Shown here piece by piece: positions 8,728 through 16,913 of a stretch of 64,000 nt of DNA. Position numbers and translations under genes: made by a program. How positions within the stretch are numbered: the stretch's first letter is position 1; each line of letters starts with the position of its first letter. The notes beneath the pieces are model-generated. The model searched no databases. It was given only the letters and a program-made list of their open reading frames with translations, and was not told the origin of the DNA. The stretch lies in assembly GCA_038869515.1 (NCBI GenBank), contig JAWCQZ010000001.1, positions 215,079 to 279,078 of the forward strand. The letters are read 5' to 3'. This DNA comes from JAWCQZ01 sp038869515 [NCBI: Halobacteria archaeon]. Its GTDB lineage: Archaea > Halobacteriota > Syntropharchaeia > JACQPP01.

Positions 8728-8845
8728 TTTCCCTCCTATTTTGTGTTTATCGGCTTTCGCCGAACTTTGGTTTCGCTTTTCGCGAATCCCAGCCTCCGAA
8801 GAGGCTGGCCCCCATACTATGGGGCCGACTTAAATCCTTTGTGGA
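8728..8845 (-). promoter_or_regulatory. Promoter and structured 5' leader of the surface-protein gene
   Basis: Read on the minus strand, GGATTTAAGTC (near 8826-8836) looks like a BRE/TATA element about 100 bp from the start codon, implying a leader of about 75 nt. Near the predicted RNA 5' end lies the hairpin CCAGCCTC-TTCG-GAGGCTGG (8789-8808, stable UUCG-type tetraloop). Two smaller stems follow (ATTCGCGAAAAGCGAA and CGGCGAAAGCCG), then AGGAGGG 4 nt before the ATG. Such leaders are typical of stable, abundant mRNAs. Confidence 0.6.
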
Positions 8846-9069
8846 CTTTTAATGAGTATGAACCGCTATCGGCAGGCAGTGCGTCGCGTGATTTATCACG
8901 ATTTTTTTAAATGGAGGTGGCCCCGATGGCTGCGGCCATGTTTCGCTATGCGGAGACCCCACCGGGATTTGCCGAACTTCGCAAGGGATGGGGGTCGCGG
9001 CAGGACCGGGCGCAATGGCAGAACGAGCAGGGACCTGAAAGCATGCACGGGCCCCTCGGGCGCGGACGT
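8846..9069. other. Intergenic region with no supported gene
   Basis: The stretch between the surface-protein promoter and the hisG stop contains an AT-rich TATA-like site (GATTTTTTTAAATGG, about 8899-8913) facing right. It is followed by an ATG-initiated frame that would have to run antisense through all of hisG. That frame has no recognisable domain, so I see a possible orphan promoter or short RNA but no protein gene. Confidence 0.4.
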
Positions 9070-10155
9070 TCACCGCACAATCTTTTCAATCCTGAGTTCC
9101 AGGATGTCCTCCGCCCCGGCCCCCTTCAGGCGGGGAAGGAGCCGGTTCACCTCGTCCCTGGAGACCACCGTCTCGACCGCGTAGTAGTCGGCCGCTCCGG
9201 CCTTGCCCCCCGGGGCGTAGAGCGGCGACACCGTCGGCCGCTTCATCGCAGGCAGGGTCCGGATGACCCGCTCCAGCCGGTCGGCCGGGACGTTCATCAC
9301 GAGGAGCACCTTGCCCCGCGCCTCGACGACGCCGAGGAGGAGGGTCCTCAGTTCGAGGATGGCCCTCCGCTTCTTGCGCCACGCCTCCGGGTTGGCGAGC
9401 AGGAGGGCGGTGGACTCGACCAGGGTCTCCACGATGCGGAGCCCCGCCTTGCGCAGGGTGGTTCCGGTCTCGGTGACATCCACGACGCCGTCGGCGAGGT
9501 CGGGGACCTTCCCCTCGGTGGCGCCGTAGGAGAAGACCACCTCGGCGGGGACCCCCAGCCGCTCGAAGTAGGCGCGGGTGAGGGCGGGGTATTCCGTCGA
9601 AATCCGGGCGCGGCGCCTCAGTTTCCGGAGGCTCTTCACGCCCCAGGCCTGCGGGACCGCGAGAACCACCCGGACCGGACCGGGGCCCCCCTTCGAGTAT
9701 CCGAGGTCGGCCACCTCGACCAGCCCCTTCCCGGGCGGGGGGAGGCGGCGCGCCTCGCCGGGCTTCACGAGGTCGAGGCCCGACTCCTTCACCCAGTCGA
9801 GGCCGCTGATGCCGAGGTCGAAGTGGCCCTGGGCGACGAAGTTCGGAATCTCCTGGGGGCGGAGCACCTTCACCCGGGCGATGCGGGGGTCGCGGATGGT
9901 CCCGTCGTAGGAGCGGTCGGCCCCCCGGACCTCCAGCCCCGCCTGCCTGAAGAGGAGGAGGGTCTGCTCCTCGAGGCTCCCCTTCGGCAGGACGAGGGAG
10001 AGGCCTCCGCCGCCGGGGGGGCGGAGCCCCCTCCCCCCGGCCCCCCGCTCGGCCCGCGACCCCCGCGTCTCGGTGGGTGAACGGGGCCGCGTCGGGGGCC
10101 TCGCCCCGTCCCGCAGGCCCGCCCCCCCTCCCCCCGGTGTTTCGGATTTCGACAT
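9070..10155 (-). CDS. hisG: ATP phosphoribosyltransferase, long form, with a repeat-derived N-terminal extension
   Basis: HisG condenses ATP and PRPP in the first step of histidine synthesis. The enzyme core begins at LSLVLPKGSLEEQTLLL (about residue 52), followed by the PRPP-binding region near GVVDVTETGTTLRKAG and a C-terminal domain with long-form features (YYAVETVVSRDEVNRLLPRL). Normal HisG proteins start within a few residues of LALPKGSL. Here about 50 extra Gly/Pro/Arg-rich residues precede the core, and they are the translation of family B element 10008-10135. The only in-frame start candidates lie upstream of the element, so the extension is probably made. hisG is divergent from hisS. 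The other his gene seen, hisC, is 39 kb away. Confidence 0.9.
   Translation of the reverse strand: MSKSETPGGGGAGLRDGARPPTRPRSPTETRGSRAERGAGGRGLRPPGGGGLSLVLPKGSLEEQTLLLFRQAGLEVRGADRSYDGTIRDPRIARVKVLRPQEIPNFVAQGHFDLGISGLDWVKESGLDLVKPGEARRLPPPGKGLVEVADLGYSKGGPGPVRVVLAVPQAWGVKSLRKLRRRARISTEYPALTRAYFERLGVPAEVVFSYGATEGKVPDLADGVVDVTETGTTLRKAGLRIVETLVESTALLLANPEAWRKKRRAILELRTLLLGVVEARGKVLLVMNVPADRLERVIRTLPAMKRPTVSPLYAPGGKAGAADYYAVETVVSRDEVNRLLPRLKGAGAEDILELRIEKIVR
10008..10135. repeat. Family B palindromic element, copy B1 (inside the 5' end of hisG)
   Basis: It begins GCCGCCGGGGGGGCGGAGCC, with hairpin arms of G-run and C-run, and ends CCGTCCCGCAGGCCCGCCCC. It is nearly identical over its last 100 bp to copy B2 (52953-53083), including the shared middle GGCTCGGCCCGCGAC and GGGGCCGCGTCGGGG. 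It is read in frame as part of HisG on the opposite strand. Confidence 0.85.
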
Positions 10156-10212
10156 GGGGGCCCATGGCCCCGGGGGATATTATTACGTTCCCCGGGAGGG
10201 CTTCCGGGGGAT
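10156..10212. promoter_or_regulatory. Divergent hisG/hisS promoter region
   Basis: The 57-bp gap between the two start codons contains the only AT-rich stretch nearby (GATATTATTACG, about 10177-10188) flanked by CCCGGGGG and CCCCGGGA. It could serve as TATA box for hisS about 25-30 bp downstream. A shared regulatory region is inferred from position. Confidence 0.45.
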
Positions 10213-11409
10213 ATGGCCCAGAGACCGAGGGGCACCCGCGACTTCGGCCCCGAGGAGATGGAGCCCCGCCGGCGGCTGGAGGGGCTCCTGCGCCGGGTGG
10301 CGGCCCGCTGGGGCTACCGCGAAATCCAGACCCCCGCCTTCGAGGAGCTGGCCCTCTTCACCGCCCGGTCGGGGGCCGAAATCGTCCGCTCCCTCTACGC
10401 GTTCCGGGACAGGGACGGCCGCGACCTCACCCTCCGGCCCGAACTCACCGCGCCGGCCATCCGCTTCTGCCTCTCGGAGCGGAGCCGCGACCCGAAGCCC
10501 CTCCGGTGGTTCTACTTCGGCCCCTGCTACCGCTACGAGGAGCCCCAGAAGAACCGCTACCGGGAGTTCTGGCAGTTCGGGGTCGAAGTGATTGGAGCCC
10601 CGCTCCGGGAGGCGGAGGCGGAAATCCTCGGGCTGGCGTGGGCGATGCTCGGAGAAGCGGGCGTGGAGGGGGCGGAGGTCCGGCTCGGCCACGTCGGGTT
10701 CCTCAAGCACTGCCTGAAGGACCTCGGCGCCGACGCCCGGGGGCGGGCCCTGCGCGCGCTCGACAAGGGCGATTTCGCCGCCGCCCGCAAGGAGTGGGAG
10801 GGGGCCTCCGCGCTCGAGGGGTCCCCCTCCTTCGCGGAGGTCGAGAAGAGGCTGGGGCCGAACCCGTTCCGCAAGGAGGTGGAGGACCTGAAGGGCGCCC
10901 TGGAGCCCCACGGAGTCCGCTACCGGGAGGTCCCCTCCATCGTCCGCGGGCTCGACTACTACACCGGGCCGGTCTTCGAAATCCACGTCTCGCGCCTCGG
11001 GGCGCAGAGCCAGGTGTGCGGCGGCGGCTCCTACCGGCTGGAGGTGGGGGGGCAGGAGGCGGAGTCCACCGGCTTCGCCTTCGGCTTCGACCGACTCCTC
11101 GCCGCCTCGTCGCTGCCGGAGGTCCGCGAAATCCGGGTGGCGGTCTGCTCCACGCCGGGGGCGCGGGCCGAGGCGCTCCGCGTCGCCCGGGAGCTGCGCG
11201 CGCATGTGGCGGCCGAGACCGACCTCCTCGGCCGGAACCTCGGCAAGCAGCTGGAGCACGCCGCCGCCTCGGGGGCGACCCACGCCGCCATCGTCGGGGA
11301 GAGGGAGGCGAAGGAGGGCAAGGTGACCCTGAAGAATCTGAAGGCGGGGACCCAGCAGACCCTGACGCTGGAGGAGGCGGCGCGGAGCCTCCGGGAGGCG
11401 GCGCCGTGA
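10213..11409 (+). CDS. hisS: Histidyl-tRNA synthetase
   Basis: This class II synthetase charges tRNA-His. Class II motif 2 is seen as FYFGPCYRYEEPQKNRYREF, followed by QFGVEVIG. The histidine-specific signature RGLDYYTGPVFEI and motif 3 (STGFAFGFDRLL) are also present, and the C-terminal anticodon-binding domain contains AVCSTPGARAEALRVARELR. The 398 residues match archaeal and bacterial HisRS. The start MAQRPRGTRDFGPEEM gives the standard N-terminal RGTRDF motif. The stop overlaps the GTG start of the next membrane-protein gene. Confidence 0.96.
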   Translation: MAQRPRGTRDFGPEEMEPRRRLEGLLRRVAARWGYREIQTPAFEELALFTARSGAEIVRSLYAFRDRDGRDLTLRPELTAPAIRFCLSERSRDPKPLRWFYFGPCYRYEEPQKNRYREFWQFGVEVIGAPLREAEAEILGLAWAMLGEAGVEGAEVRLGHVGFLKHCLKDLGADARGRALRALDKGDFAAARKEWEGASALEGSPSFAEVEKRLGPNPFRKEVEDLKGALEPHGVRYREVPSIVRGLDYYTGPVFEIHVSRLGAQSQVCGGGSYRLEVGGQEAESTGFAFGFDRLLAASSLPEVREIRVAVCSTPGARAEALRVARELRAHVAAETDLLGRNLGKQLEHAAASGATHAAIVGEREAKEGKVTLKNLKAGTQQTLTLEEAARSLREAAP

Positions 11410-11822
11410 AACTCTTCGGAAGGCCCAGGGTCATCCACGAGAAGCCGAGGCCCGCCGGGGTGACCGCGGCGGGGGGCGTGGCGCTCCTCCTCGGGGCGCT
11501 CCTCCTCCTCTTCGCCCTCCCCCCGCTCCCCCCGCGGCTCCAGGCCGGGGGGCTCCCGCCGCCCGGCGAGCTGCTCCCCCCGGCCTTCGCGGCCCTCCTG
11601 CTCGCGGCGGGTGCGGGCCTCCTCCGGCGGGGGAGGTGGGCCCTCCTCCTCGCCGTCGGCCTCGCCCTCGCGGGCGCCGCGGGAAGCGGCGCGGGCCTCG
11701 CCCTGGGGGCGCCGCTCCCCCTCCTCGACGGGGGCTCCCCCTGGGGCTGGCTCCTCGGCCTCTGGTACTGCCTCCTCGCCTTCTTCTACCTCCGGCAGAA
11801 GCGGGTGGTGGAAACGTTTTGA
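11406..11822 (+). CDS. Small four-helix membrane protein of unknown function
   Basis: The frame opens with GTG at 11406, overlapping the hisS stop by 4 nt, so it is translationally coupled. The 138-residue product has four hydrophobic stretches (about residues 22-40, 52-70, 78-98 and 108-128) and a basic C-terminus (LRQKRVVETF). I recognise no family. It ends just ahead of the tRNA-Lys gene. Confidence 0.6.
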   Translation: MKLFGRPRVIHEKPRPAGVTAAGGVALLLGALLLLFALPPLPPRLQAGGLPPPGELLPPAFAALLLAAGAGLLRRGRWALLLAVGLALAGAAGSGAGLALGAPLPLLDGGSPWGWLLGLWYCLLAFFYLRQKRVVETF

Positions 11823-11844
11823 GGCGCGCCGGGGAGGGACTGAA

Positions 11845-11919
11845 GGGCCCGTAGCTCAGTCAGGTCAGAGCAATCGGCTCTTAACCGATCGGTCGGGGGT
11901 TCGAATCCCCCCGGGCCCG
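11845..11919 (+). tRNA. tRNA-Lys (anticodon CTT)
   Basis: A complete cloverleaf is visible: acceptor GGGCCCG pairing with CGGGCCC, anticodon stem ATCGG/CCGAT around loop CTCTTAA (anticodon CTT), T-arm GGGGG-TTCGAAT-CCCCC, and discriminator G. CCA is not encoded and no intron is seen. The class I LysRS that would charge it is at 16914-18419. Confidence 0.95.
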
Positions 11920-11938
11920 CTCCCTCTCCCTTCAGAGT

Positions 11939-12823
11939 TCATGCCAAGTCGTTCAGCAGCGCTTTCCACTCCGCGTCGGTCAACCGCAGGTCCTGCTTCG
12001 CCGGCGGCCCCCGGGCGAGGGCGGGCTCCCCCTCCTCGTAGGTGGGCCTCCCGGCCCGGTAGAGAACCCCGAGGGGGATCTTGTCGCCCCACTCCATCGC
12101 CTTGGCCCAGGCGGCGCCGGGGTCGGAGGGGTCGTGCTCCGGTCCCAGTTTGTAGACCCGCTGCCGGAACCAGGGGTAGGTGTTCACCTTGTTGAAGGTG
12201 ACGCAAGGGCTGAAGACGTCCACCAGCGCGAAGCCCCGGTGCTCCAGCGCTGCCTGGATGACCTCGGCCATGTGTCTCGGGTCCCCCGAGAATGCGCGGG
12301 AGACGAAGGAGGCCCCGGCGGCCAGAGCGAGCGCCATCGGGTTCACCGGCTCCTCGGGGCTCCCTCCCGGAGTGGATTTGGTCCTGACTCCCTTGGCGGT
12401 GGTCGGCGACGCCTGGCCGGTGGTGAGGCCGTAGACCTGGTTGTTCATCACGATGTAGGTGAGGTCGAGGTTCCTCCGGCAGGCGTGGATGAAGTGCCCC
12501 ATGCCGATGCCGTAGCCGTCGCCGTCCCCGCCCGTGTAGACCACGGTGAGGTCGGGGTTGGCGAGGCGGACGCCCGAAGCGACCGGGAGCCCCCGGCCGT
12601 GGATGGTGTGGAAGCCGTAGGGGCGGGCGAAGTGGGGGAGGTTGGAGGAGCAGCCGATGCCCGAGACGATGACGGTCTCCTCCAATCTCTTTCCGAGGGA
12701 GGCGAGGGCGGTGAGGAGGCCGCGCAGGACCCCGAAGTCGCCGCACCCGGGGCACCAGGTGATGTCGGTCTCGCTCTGGTAGTGGGTGATTTCGATTTTG
12801 GACTTGGACGCGTCCGTGGCCAT
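11939..12823 (-). CDS. korB: 2-oxoacid:ferredoxin oxidoreductase, beta subunit
   Basis: This is the thiamine-diphosphate-binding half of a CoA-dependent 2-oxoacid:ferredoxin oxidoreductase. It shows the cluster-ligand-like WCPGCGDFG near residue 24, GIGCSSNLPHF, the TPP-binding GGDGDGYGIGMGHFIHA segment and NNQVYGLTTGQASPTT. At 294 residues it has the usual length. The start ATG at 12823 shares its A with the TGA of the alpha-subunit gene (TGATG), indicating coupling. The substrate (2-oxoglutarate, pyruvate or branched-chain 2-oxoacid) cannot be fixed from sequence; the two-subunit layout resembles the broad-range enzymes of Sulfolobus and haloarchaea. Confidence 0.93.
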   Translation of the reverse strand: MATDASKSKIEITHYQSETDITWCPGCGDFGVLRGLLTALASLGKRLEETVIVSGIGCSSNLPHFARPYGFHTIHGRGLPVASGVRLANPDLTVVYTGGDGDGYGIGMGHFIHACRRNLDLTYIVMNNQVYGLTTGQASPTTAKGVRTKSTPGGSPEEPVNPMALALAAGASFVSRAFSGDPRHMAEVIQAALEHRGFALVDVFSPCVTFNKVNTYPWFRQRVYKLGPEHDPSDPGAAWAKAMEWGDKIPLGVLYRAGRPTYEEGEPALARGPPAKQDLRLTDAEWKALLNDLA

Positions 12824-14568
12824 CAGCCCACCTCCTCCAGCACGGCCCCGACCCGGGCCGCGACCTCTTCGGCGATGAAGGGTTCGCCGTCCCACTTGCG
12901 GACGCGCCCGTCCACCGCGACGCCGGTCTCGGCCCGGAGGTGGCGCTCCATCTGCCCCGAGTAGTTGTTCTCCACCATGACCGTCGTCTTGGCCTTCCCG
13001 AGGATGGCCGCGACCTCCTTCCCGTGGAAGGGGACCACGTAGCGGAGGTGGAGGAGGTTGGCCGGGATGCCCGCCTCCCGCAGCAGCCCGAGGGCCTCGC
13101 GGAGGGTCCCGAGGGTGGAGCCCCAGCAGACCAGGGTCGCGTCGGCCCGGGAGGGCCCCTCCAGTTTCGGCGGCGGCAACTCCCGGAGGAGGGTCTCCAC
13201 CTTCCGCATCCGCTTCTCCATCATTTTGGCCCGGGTCTCCACGTGCCCCGGGAGGCCGGAGAGGACGTCGCTCAGGAGGTTTCCCGACTCGTCGTGCTCG
13301 TCGGTCCCGGCGACGAACATCTTCTCAGGGGTCCCGGGCAGGACCCGGGGGGAGACGCCGGAGTCGGTGAAGCGGTAGCGCTTGAAATCGCCCCCGCCCT
13401 CCCGCGCGAACTCTCCGCGCTCCACCGGGACCGGGAAGTCGAGGCCGTCCAGGGTCCGGTAGTGCTCGGAGAGGTAGAAGTCCGACATCACGATAACCGG
13501 CATCTGGTACCTGTCGGCGATGTTGAGCGCCTCCACGGTGGCCCGGTAGGCGTCCGCCACGTCCCCGGGGGCGATGACGCAGCGCGGGTAGTCCCCCTGG
13601 GAGGCGCCGAGAACCTGGTTCAGGTCCCCCTGCTCGGTCTTGCACGGGAGCCCCGTGGAGGGCCCGCCGCGCTGGGACTCGAAAATCACCACCGGCACCT
13701 CGGCCATCCCCGCCATGCCGACGGCCTCGGTCATCAGGGCGAAGCCGCCCCCGCTGGTCCCGCAGAGGGCGCGCGCCCCCGCGAAGCCCGCCCCGATGGC
13801 CATGTTGACGACCGCCAGCTCGTCCTCGGCCTGCTTGACCACCATGCCGTGGGGGGGCCCCTTCACCGAGAGGTAGTGGAGGACGGTCGAGGCGGGGGTC
13901 ATCGGGTAGGCGGCGTAGAACTTGCAGCCGCCGGCGAGCGCCCCGAGGCCGACCGCCTGGTTGCCGGTGAGGAGGGGGCGCCTCTTGCCGGGGTCGAGGC
14001 GGGGGCGGGCGAGGGGCTCCGGGAAGTTCTGCCGGGCGAACCCGTGCCCCTCCCGGATCGCTCCGGTGTTCGAGCCGATGACCTCCCTCCCCTTGTGGTG
14101 GAAGGTCTGCTCGACCATCTCCTCCAGGGTCTGGAGGCGGAGGCCGAGGAGGTGGACCGTCGCGCCGAGGGCGACCGTGTTGCGGAGAATCGTGTCCTCG
14201 GAGAATTTCCGGGCGGTCTCCGCCAGGTCCATCCCCAGGTCGCGGACCCGGGGGGGTAGCTCGGGCTTGAACGCCCCGCGGTCGTAGAGGAGGCCGCCGC
14301 CGGGGCGGATGAGGGGCAGCCAGTAGGCCGCGGTCTCCTCGTTCAGGGCCACCAGGAGGTCGAGCTTCTCGCCGAGGCTCTCGACCGGCCCGGCGTCGGA
14401 GGCGCGGACCTGGAACCAGACGTGTCCGCCCCGGATGACCGACTGGTAGGAGTTGTAGGCGAAAAGGTGGAGGCCGCTCCGGCTGCAGACCCGGGCGAGA
14501 GACTCCCCCGCGCTCGCGATGCCGTCGCCGGCGGCGCCCCCGATGCGGACCGTGAATCCCGAGCCCAT
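12823..14568 (-). CDS. korA: 2-oxoacid:ferredoxin oxidoreductase, fused gamma-alpha subunit
   Basis: The 581-residue chain starts with a gamma-type domain (FTVRIGGAAGDGIASAGE, residues 4-21, and SYQSVIRGGHVWFQVR). It continues as the pyrimidine-binding alpha domain with AAYPMTPASTVLHYL and ends in a transketolase C-terminal-like domain (LVCWGSTLGTLREAL). Gamma-alpha fusion is the known layout of archaeal two-subunit 2-oxoacid:ferredoxin oxidoreductases. The ATG at 14568 lies about 30 bp downstream of a clear TATATA box, supporting a leaderless transcript. It is the first gene of a korAB operon used for ferredoxin-linked oxidation of 2-oxoacids. Confidence 0.94.
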   Translation of the reverse strand: MGSGFTVRIGGAAGDGIASAGESLARVCSRSGLHLFAYNSYQSVIRGGHVWFQVRASDAGPVESLGEKLDLLVALNEETAAYWLPLIRPGGGLLYDRGAFKPELPPRVRDLGMDLAETARKFSEDTILRNTVALGATVHLLGLRLQTLEEMVEQTFHHKGREVIGSNTGAIREGHGFARQNFPEPLARPRLDPGKRRPLLTGNQAVGLGALAGGCKFYAAYPMTPASTVLHYLSVKGPPHGMVVKQAEDELAVVNMAIGAGFAGARALCGTSGGGFALMTEAVGMAGMAEVPVVIFESQRGGPSTGLPCKTEQGDLNQVLGASQGDYPRCVIAPGDVADAYRATVEALNIADRYQMPVIVMSDFYLSEHYRTLDGLDFPVPVERGEFAREGGGDFKRYRFTDSGVSPRVLPGTPEKMFVAGTDEHDESGNLLSDVLSGLPGHVETRAKMMEKRMRKVETLLRELPPPKLEGPSRADATLVCWGSTLGTLREALGLLREAGIPANLLHLRYVVPFHGKEVAAILGKAKTTVMVENNYSGQMERHLRAETGVAVDGRVRKWDGEPFIAEEVAARVGAVLEEVG

Positions 14569-14594
14569 GTTCGTCGTTTGTCCTGTGGGGGGCG

Positions 14595-14612
14595 GCCCTA
14601 TATACTCCTTCC
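14595..14612 (-). promoter_or_regulatory. TATA box of the korAB operon
   Basis: GAGTATATAGGG on the minus strand (TATATA at 14599-14604) stands about 30 bp ahead of the korA ATG, the correct distance for a leaderless archaeal promoter. Purine-rich bases before it could act as BRE. Confidence 0.7.
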
Positions 14613-14740
14613 TTGGGGAAGGACCTCCCTCAAAAAACTGCCTGTAGATGCCGGTTTTTAATTCCAAACGATTGCGGGTTCGAAAGCGCTCCGGATTCGT
14701 CGGGCGCCGATGCTCCGGGGCTCCCCGTGCTCTTCCGGTC

Positions 14741-15688
14741 TCACCGGAGGGTTCGGCAAGAGGGGTGGACCGGAACCCCGAGGATGCTCCGGCGCCCGGA
14801 AGCCACGTCCCGCGCGAGGAGGGCGAGCCCGCGGGCGGGGGCGAGCCCTCCGGCGGAGCGCACCTCCCGGCCGAGGAGCCGCGCGACGCCGGGCCGGATG
14901 AGCTCGCCCGCCTCCCCGGCGGCGTAGAGGGGGCCCCCGAAGAGGGAGTGGAGCGCCCCGAGCCCGAGCGCGGTGTGGAGGGCGAGGGTGCGGCGGGCCT
15001 CCCGGGCGCGGGCCGAGCGCCCGGCGAGCGCCGCTTCGGGGCCCCGGAGCCCCAGCCGGGGGACGACGCCTCCCCGCGAGAAAGAGTCCATGGGCCGGCG
15101 ACGGGAGCGGAGGGCCTCGACGTCGAGAGGGCCGAGGAGCATCCCGGGGGCCAGGAGGGTGGAGTCGAGCGCCCCTGCGAAGCGGCCCCGGGAGACCGCC
15201 ACGAAGGCGGCGGCGGCGCCCACGTCGGCGAGGAGGAAGTCGCGCCCCGCCGCCTCCGCGACGGCCCGGGCCGTCCCCACCTTGTCGGCGGCCGCGCCGT
15301 GGGAGTAGAAGCGGAACGGGGCGGGGAGGGTCCCCCGGTGGAGCCCCGGGACGGCCACCGACGGCGCGCCGGAGAGGCGGAGTGCGTCCCAGGCCCGCGC
15401 CCCGCCCCCGGTCCGGGGGCCGGCGGGGCCGCGGACGCCCCGGCTCCCGAGGGAGTGGAGCGGGCGGACCTCGGAGAAGCCGTCCCCCATGCCGTAGGCG
15501 ATGGCGGCGAATCGGACGCCGCCCAACGGATGGCCCAGCCCCGCCTCGATGCGGCGGAGCAGTTCGCGGGTCCGGAGCCTCGCGGCCCTCTCCCGTGAAA
15601 CTTCCCAGAATCGCCAATCTCCCCTCTCGCCGAGGAGGAGGGCGAAGCGGACCGCCCGGGTCCCGTGCTCGACGCCGAGGAAGGCCAT
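14741..15688 (-). CDS. DUF1464-like predicted ASKHA-fold protein
   Basis: The 315-residue protein opens with MAFLGVEHGTRAVRFALL, resembling the phosphate-1 loop of actin/sugar-kinase folds. It later has DKVGTARAV, FLLADVGAAAAFVAVSRGRFAGALDST and GPLDVEALR. These match my recollection of the archaeal DUF1464 family of putative kinase-like proteins; the function is unknown. The ATG at 15688 was chosen because this motif follows it directly and because frames upstream are shadows of the KaiC-like gene. It lies 45 bp downstream of that gene, probably in one transcript. Confidence 0.65.
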   Translation of the reverse strand: MAFLGVEHGTRAVRFALLLGERGDWRFWEVSRERAARLRTRELLRRIEAGLGHPLGGVRFAAIAYGMGDGFSEVRPLHSLGSRGVRGPAGPRTGGGARAWDALRLSGAPSVAVPGLHRGTLPAPFRFYSHGAAADKVGTARAVAEAAGRDFLLADVGAAAAFVAVSRGRFAGALDSTLLAPGMLLGPLDVEALRSRRRPMDSFSRGGVVPRLGLRGPEAALAGRSARAREARRTLALHTALGLGALHSLFGGPLYAAGEAGELIRPGVARLLGREVRSAGGLAPARGLALLARDVASGRRSILGVPVHPSCRTLR

Positions 15689-15732
15689 CTCCCCCCCCGG
15701 GAGGGTGGGAAGAAAACCCCCTCGCCGGGACC

Positions 15733-16497
15733 TCAATACAGCTTCTCGCGCGGGTGGACGATGATGCCCTTCCCGGTGATCTCGAAGGGGTAGAGGTCGT
15801 GGCTGTGGGCGGTCCCCCTCATTTTGTAGATCTCCAGGCTCCGGGTCCGGGGGCCGGGGGGGCCGTCCCGCTGGGGGCGCTTGCGGGTGTTGTAGAGGGC
15901 GAGGGTCCCCTCGGTGATGAACGACTCCATGCCGAAGCCCCGGTTCTGGCTCCCGTGGACGACCTCCGCGGTCATGAGGCTCGTGAGCTCCAGGACCTCC
16001 AGGGTGGTGGAGAGTTTCAGCAGCTCGACGCGGGCCTTGGCGGCGTCCGAGATGTTGTAGGCGATGCTGGTGGAGGAGTCCACCACGGCCCGGACCGCCC
16101 CCACCTCCTCCTGGATGGAGATGATCTGGTCGATGATCTGGTCGATGTCGAAGGGGCGGATGTCGATGAACCGCTCCAGGCTCGGGACGCCGATCTTGGT
16201 GCTGGAGGCGTCGATGATGGCGAGCTTGTTCTCCTCCTCGAGGCGCTTCAGGTCCCAGCCGAAGGTGAGGGCGTTCTCCCGGAGGGTGGCGGGCCGCTCC
16301 TCGGTGGCGAGGAGGATGCCGGGCTGCCCGTACTTCGTGATCCCGTTGTAGAGGTACTGGAGGGCGAAGATGGTCTTCCCCGCCCCGGAGGTTCCCGCCA
16401 CCAGGTAGGTCCGGTTCTTGATGAGGCCGCCGCCGCAGAGCTCGTCGAACCCCTCGATGCCCGTCGGGATGCGGGCCAGCTTCATCGGCTCGGTCAT
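15733..16497 (-). CDS. KaiC-like RecA-superfamily ATPase (single domain)
   Basis: The 254-residue protein has RIPTGIEGFDELCGGG, Walker A GTSGAGKT (about residues 35-42), a KaiC-type EERPATLREN segment and the Walker-B-like AVVDSSTSI. A long C-terminal extension contains RSLEIYKMRGTAHSHDLYPFEI. Single-domain KaiC-like ATPases are abundant in archaea and are proposed to act in signalling; partners are unknown. The ATG at 16497 gives the usual short N-terminus before PTGIEGFDEL. Downstream lies the DUF1464-like gene. Confidence 0.88.
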   Translation of the reverse strand: MTEPMKLARIPTGIEGFDELCGGGLIKNRTYLVAGTSGAGKTIFALQYLYNGITKYGQPGILLATEERPATLRENALTFGWDLKRLEEENKLAIIDASSTKIGVPSLERFIDIRPFDIDQIIDQIISIQEEVGAVRAVVDSSTSIAYNISDAAKARVELLKLSTTLEVLELTSLMTAEVVHGSQNRGFGMESFITEGTLALYNTRKRPQRDGPPGPRTRSLEIYKMRGTAHSHDLYPFEITGKGIIVHPREKLY

Positions 16498-16559
16498 CCC
16501 ACCCCCTGGGACGGGACCCACAAAAAGGTTGCCCGGGGGCCACTGCTGCCGCTTTTTGC

Positions 16560-16853
16560 TCAGAAGTTCTCCAGAACCGCTTTCACCATTTCCCGGTGGC
16601 CCTCCTTGATGAAATAGACCCCCTTCCGGCCCCGCGTCTTCACCCCCAGGACGCCCATGCGGGAGCGGAGGAGCCCCAGGGAGGCGCACACCTCCCGGTG
16701 GCCCGCCTTGAACTTCCGCTTCTGGAGGTGGCCGGTGACCTCGTCCGTGGTGTGGGTGCCGCCGTCGAGGAACAGGGCGAGCAGCTCCTTGCGCATGCCG
16801 TCCTCGTCCCGGCGGAGGTAGTCCCTCAACCGCTCCCTCCGCGCGTCCACCAT
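16560..16853 (-). CDS. Small winged-helix protein (DUF2551-like)
   Basis: The 97-residue protein has LRDYLRRDEDGMRKELLALFL, TTDEVTGHLQKRKF, a GLLRSRMGVLGVKTRG recognition-like segment and VYFIKEGHREMVKAVLENF. This is a compact winged-helix layout resembling the archaeal DUF2551 family from memory. It likely binds nucleic acid, but its target is unknown. It sits between lysS and the KaiC-like gene on the same strand, with 62 bp to the latter. Confidence 0.65.
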   Translation of the reverse strand: MVDARRERLRDYLRRDEDGMRKELLALFLDGGTHTTDEVTGHLQKRKFKAGHREVCASLGLLRSRMGVLGVKTRGRKGVYFIKEGHREMVKAVLENF

Positions 16854-16913
16854 GGGGAGAGACCGGCGGGCCCGCCGGAAAAATCTAGCGGAGCGCCGGA
16901 CCGGGTCTCCGGC

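Noticed and set aside
8911-10080. Frame starting just after an AT-rich box and running antisense through hisG
   Set aside because: hisG is certain on the other strand and the antisense product shows no conserved motif; the box may be a stray promoter.
14650-14720. Possible tRNA remnant around GCGGGTTCGAAAGCGC between korA and the DUF1464-like gene
   Set aside because: Only a T-loop-like string is present; no acceptor or anticodon stem can be drawn.
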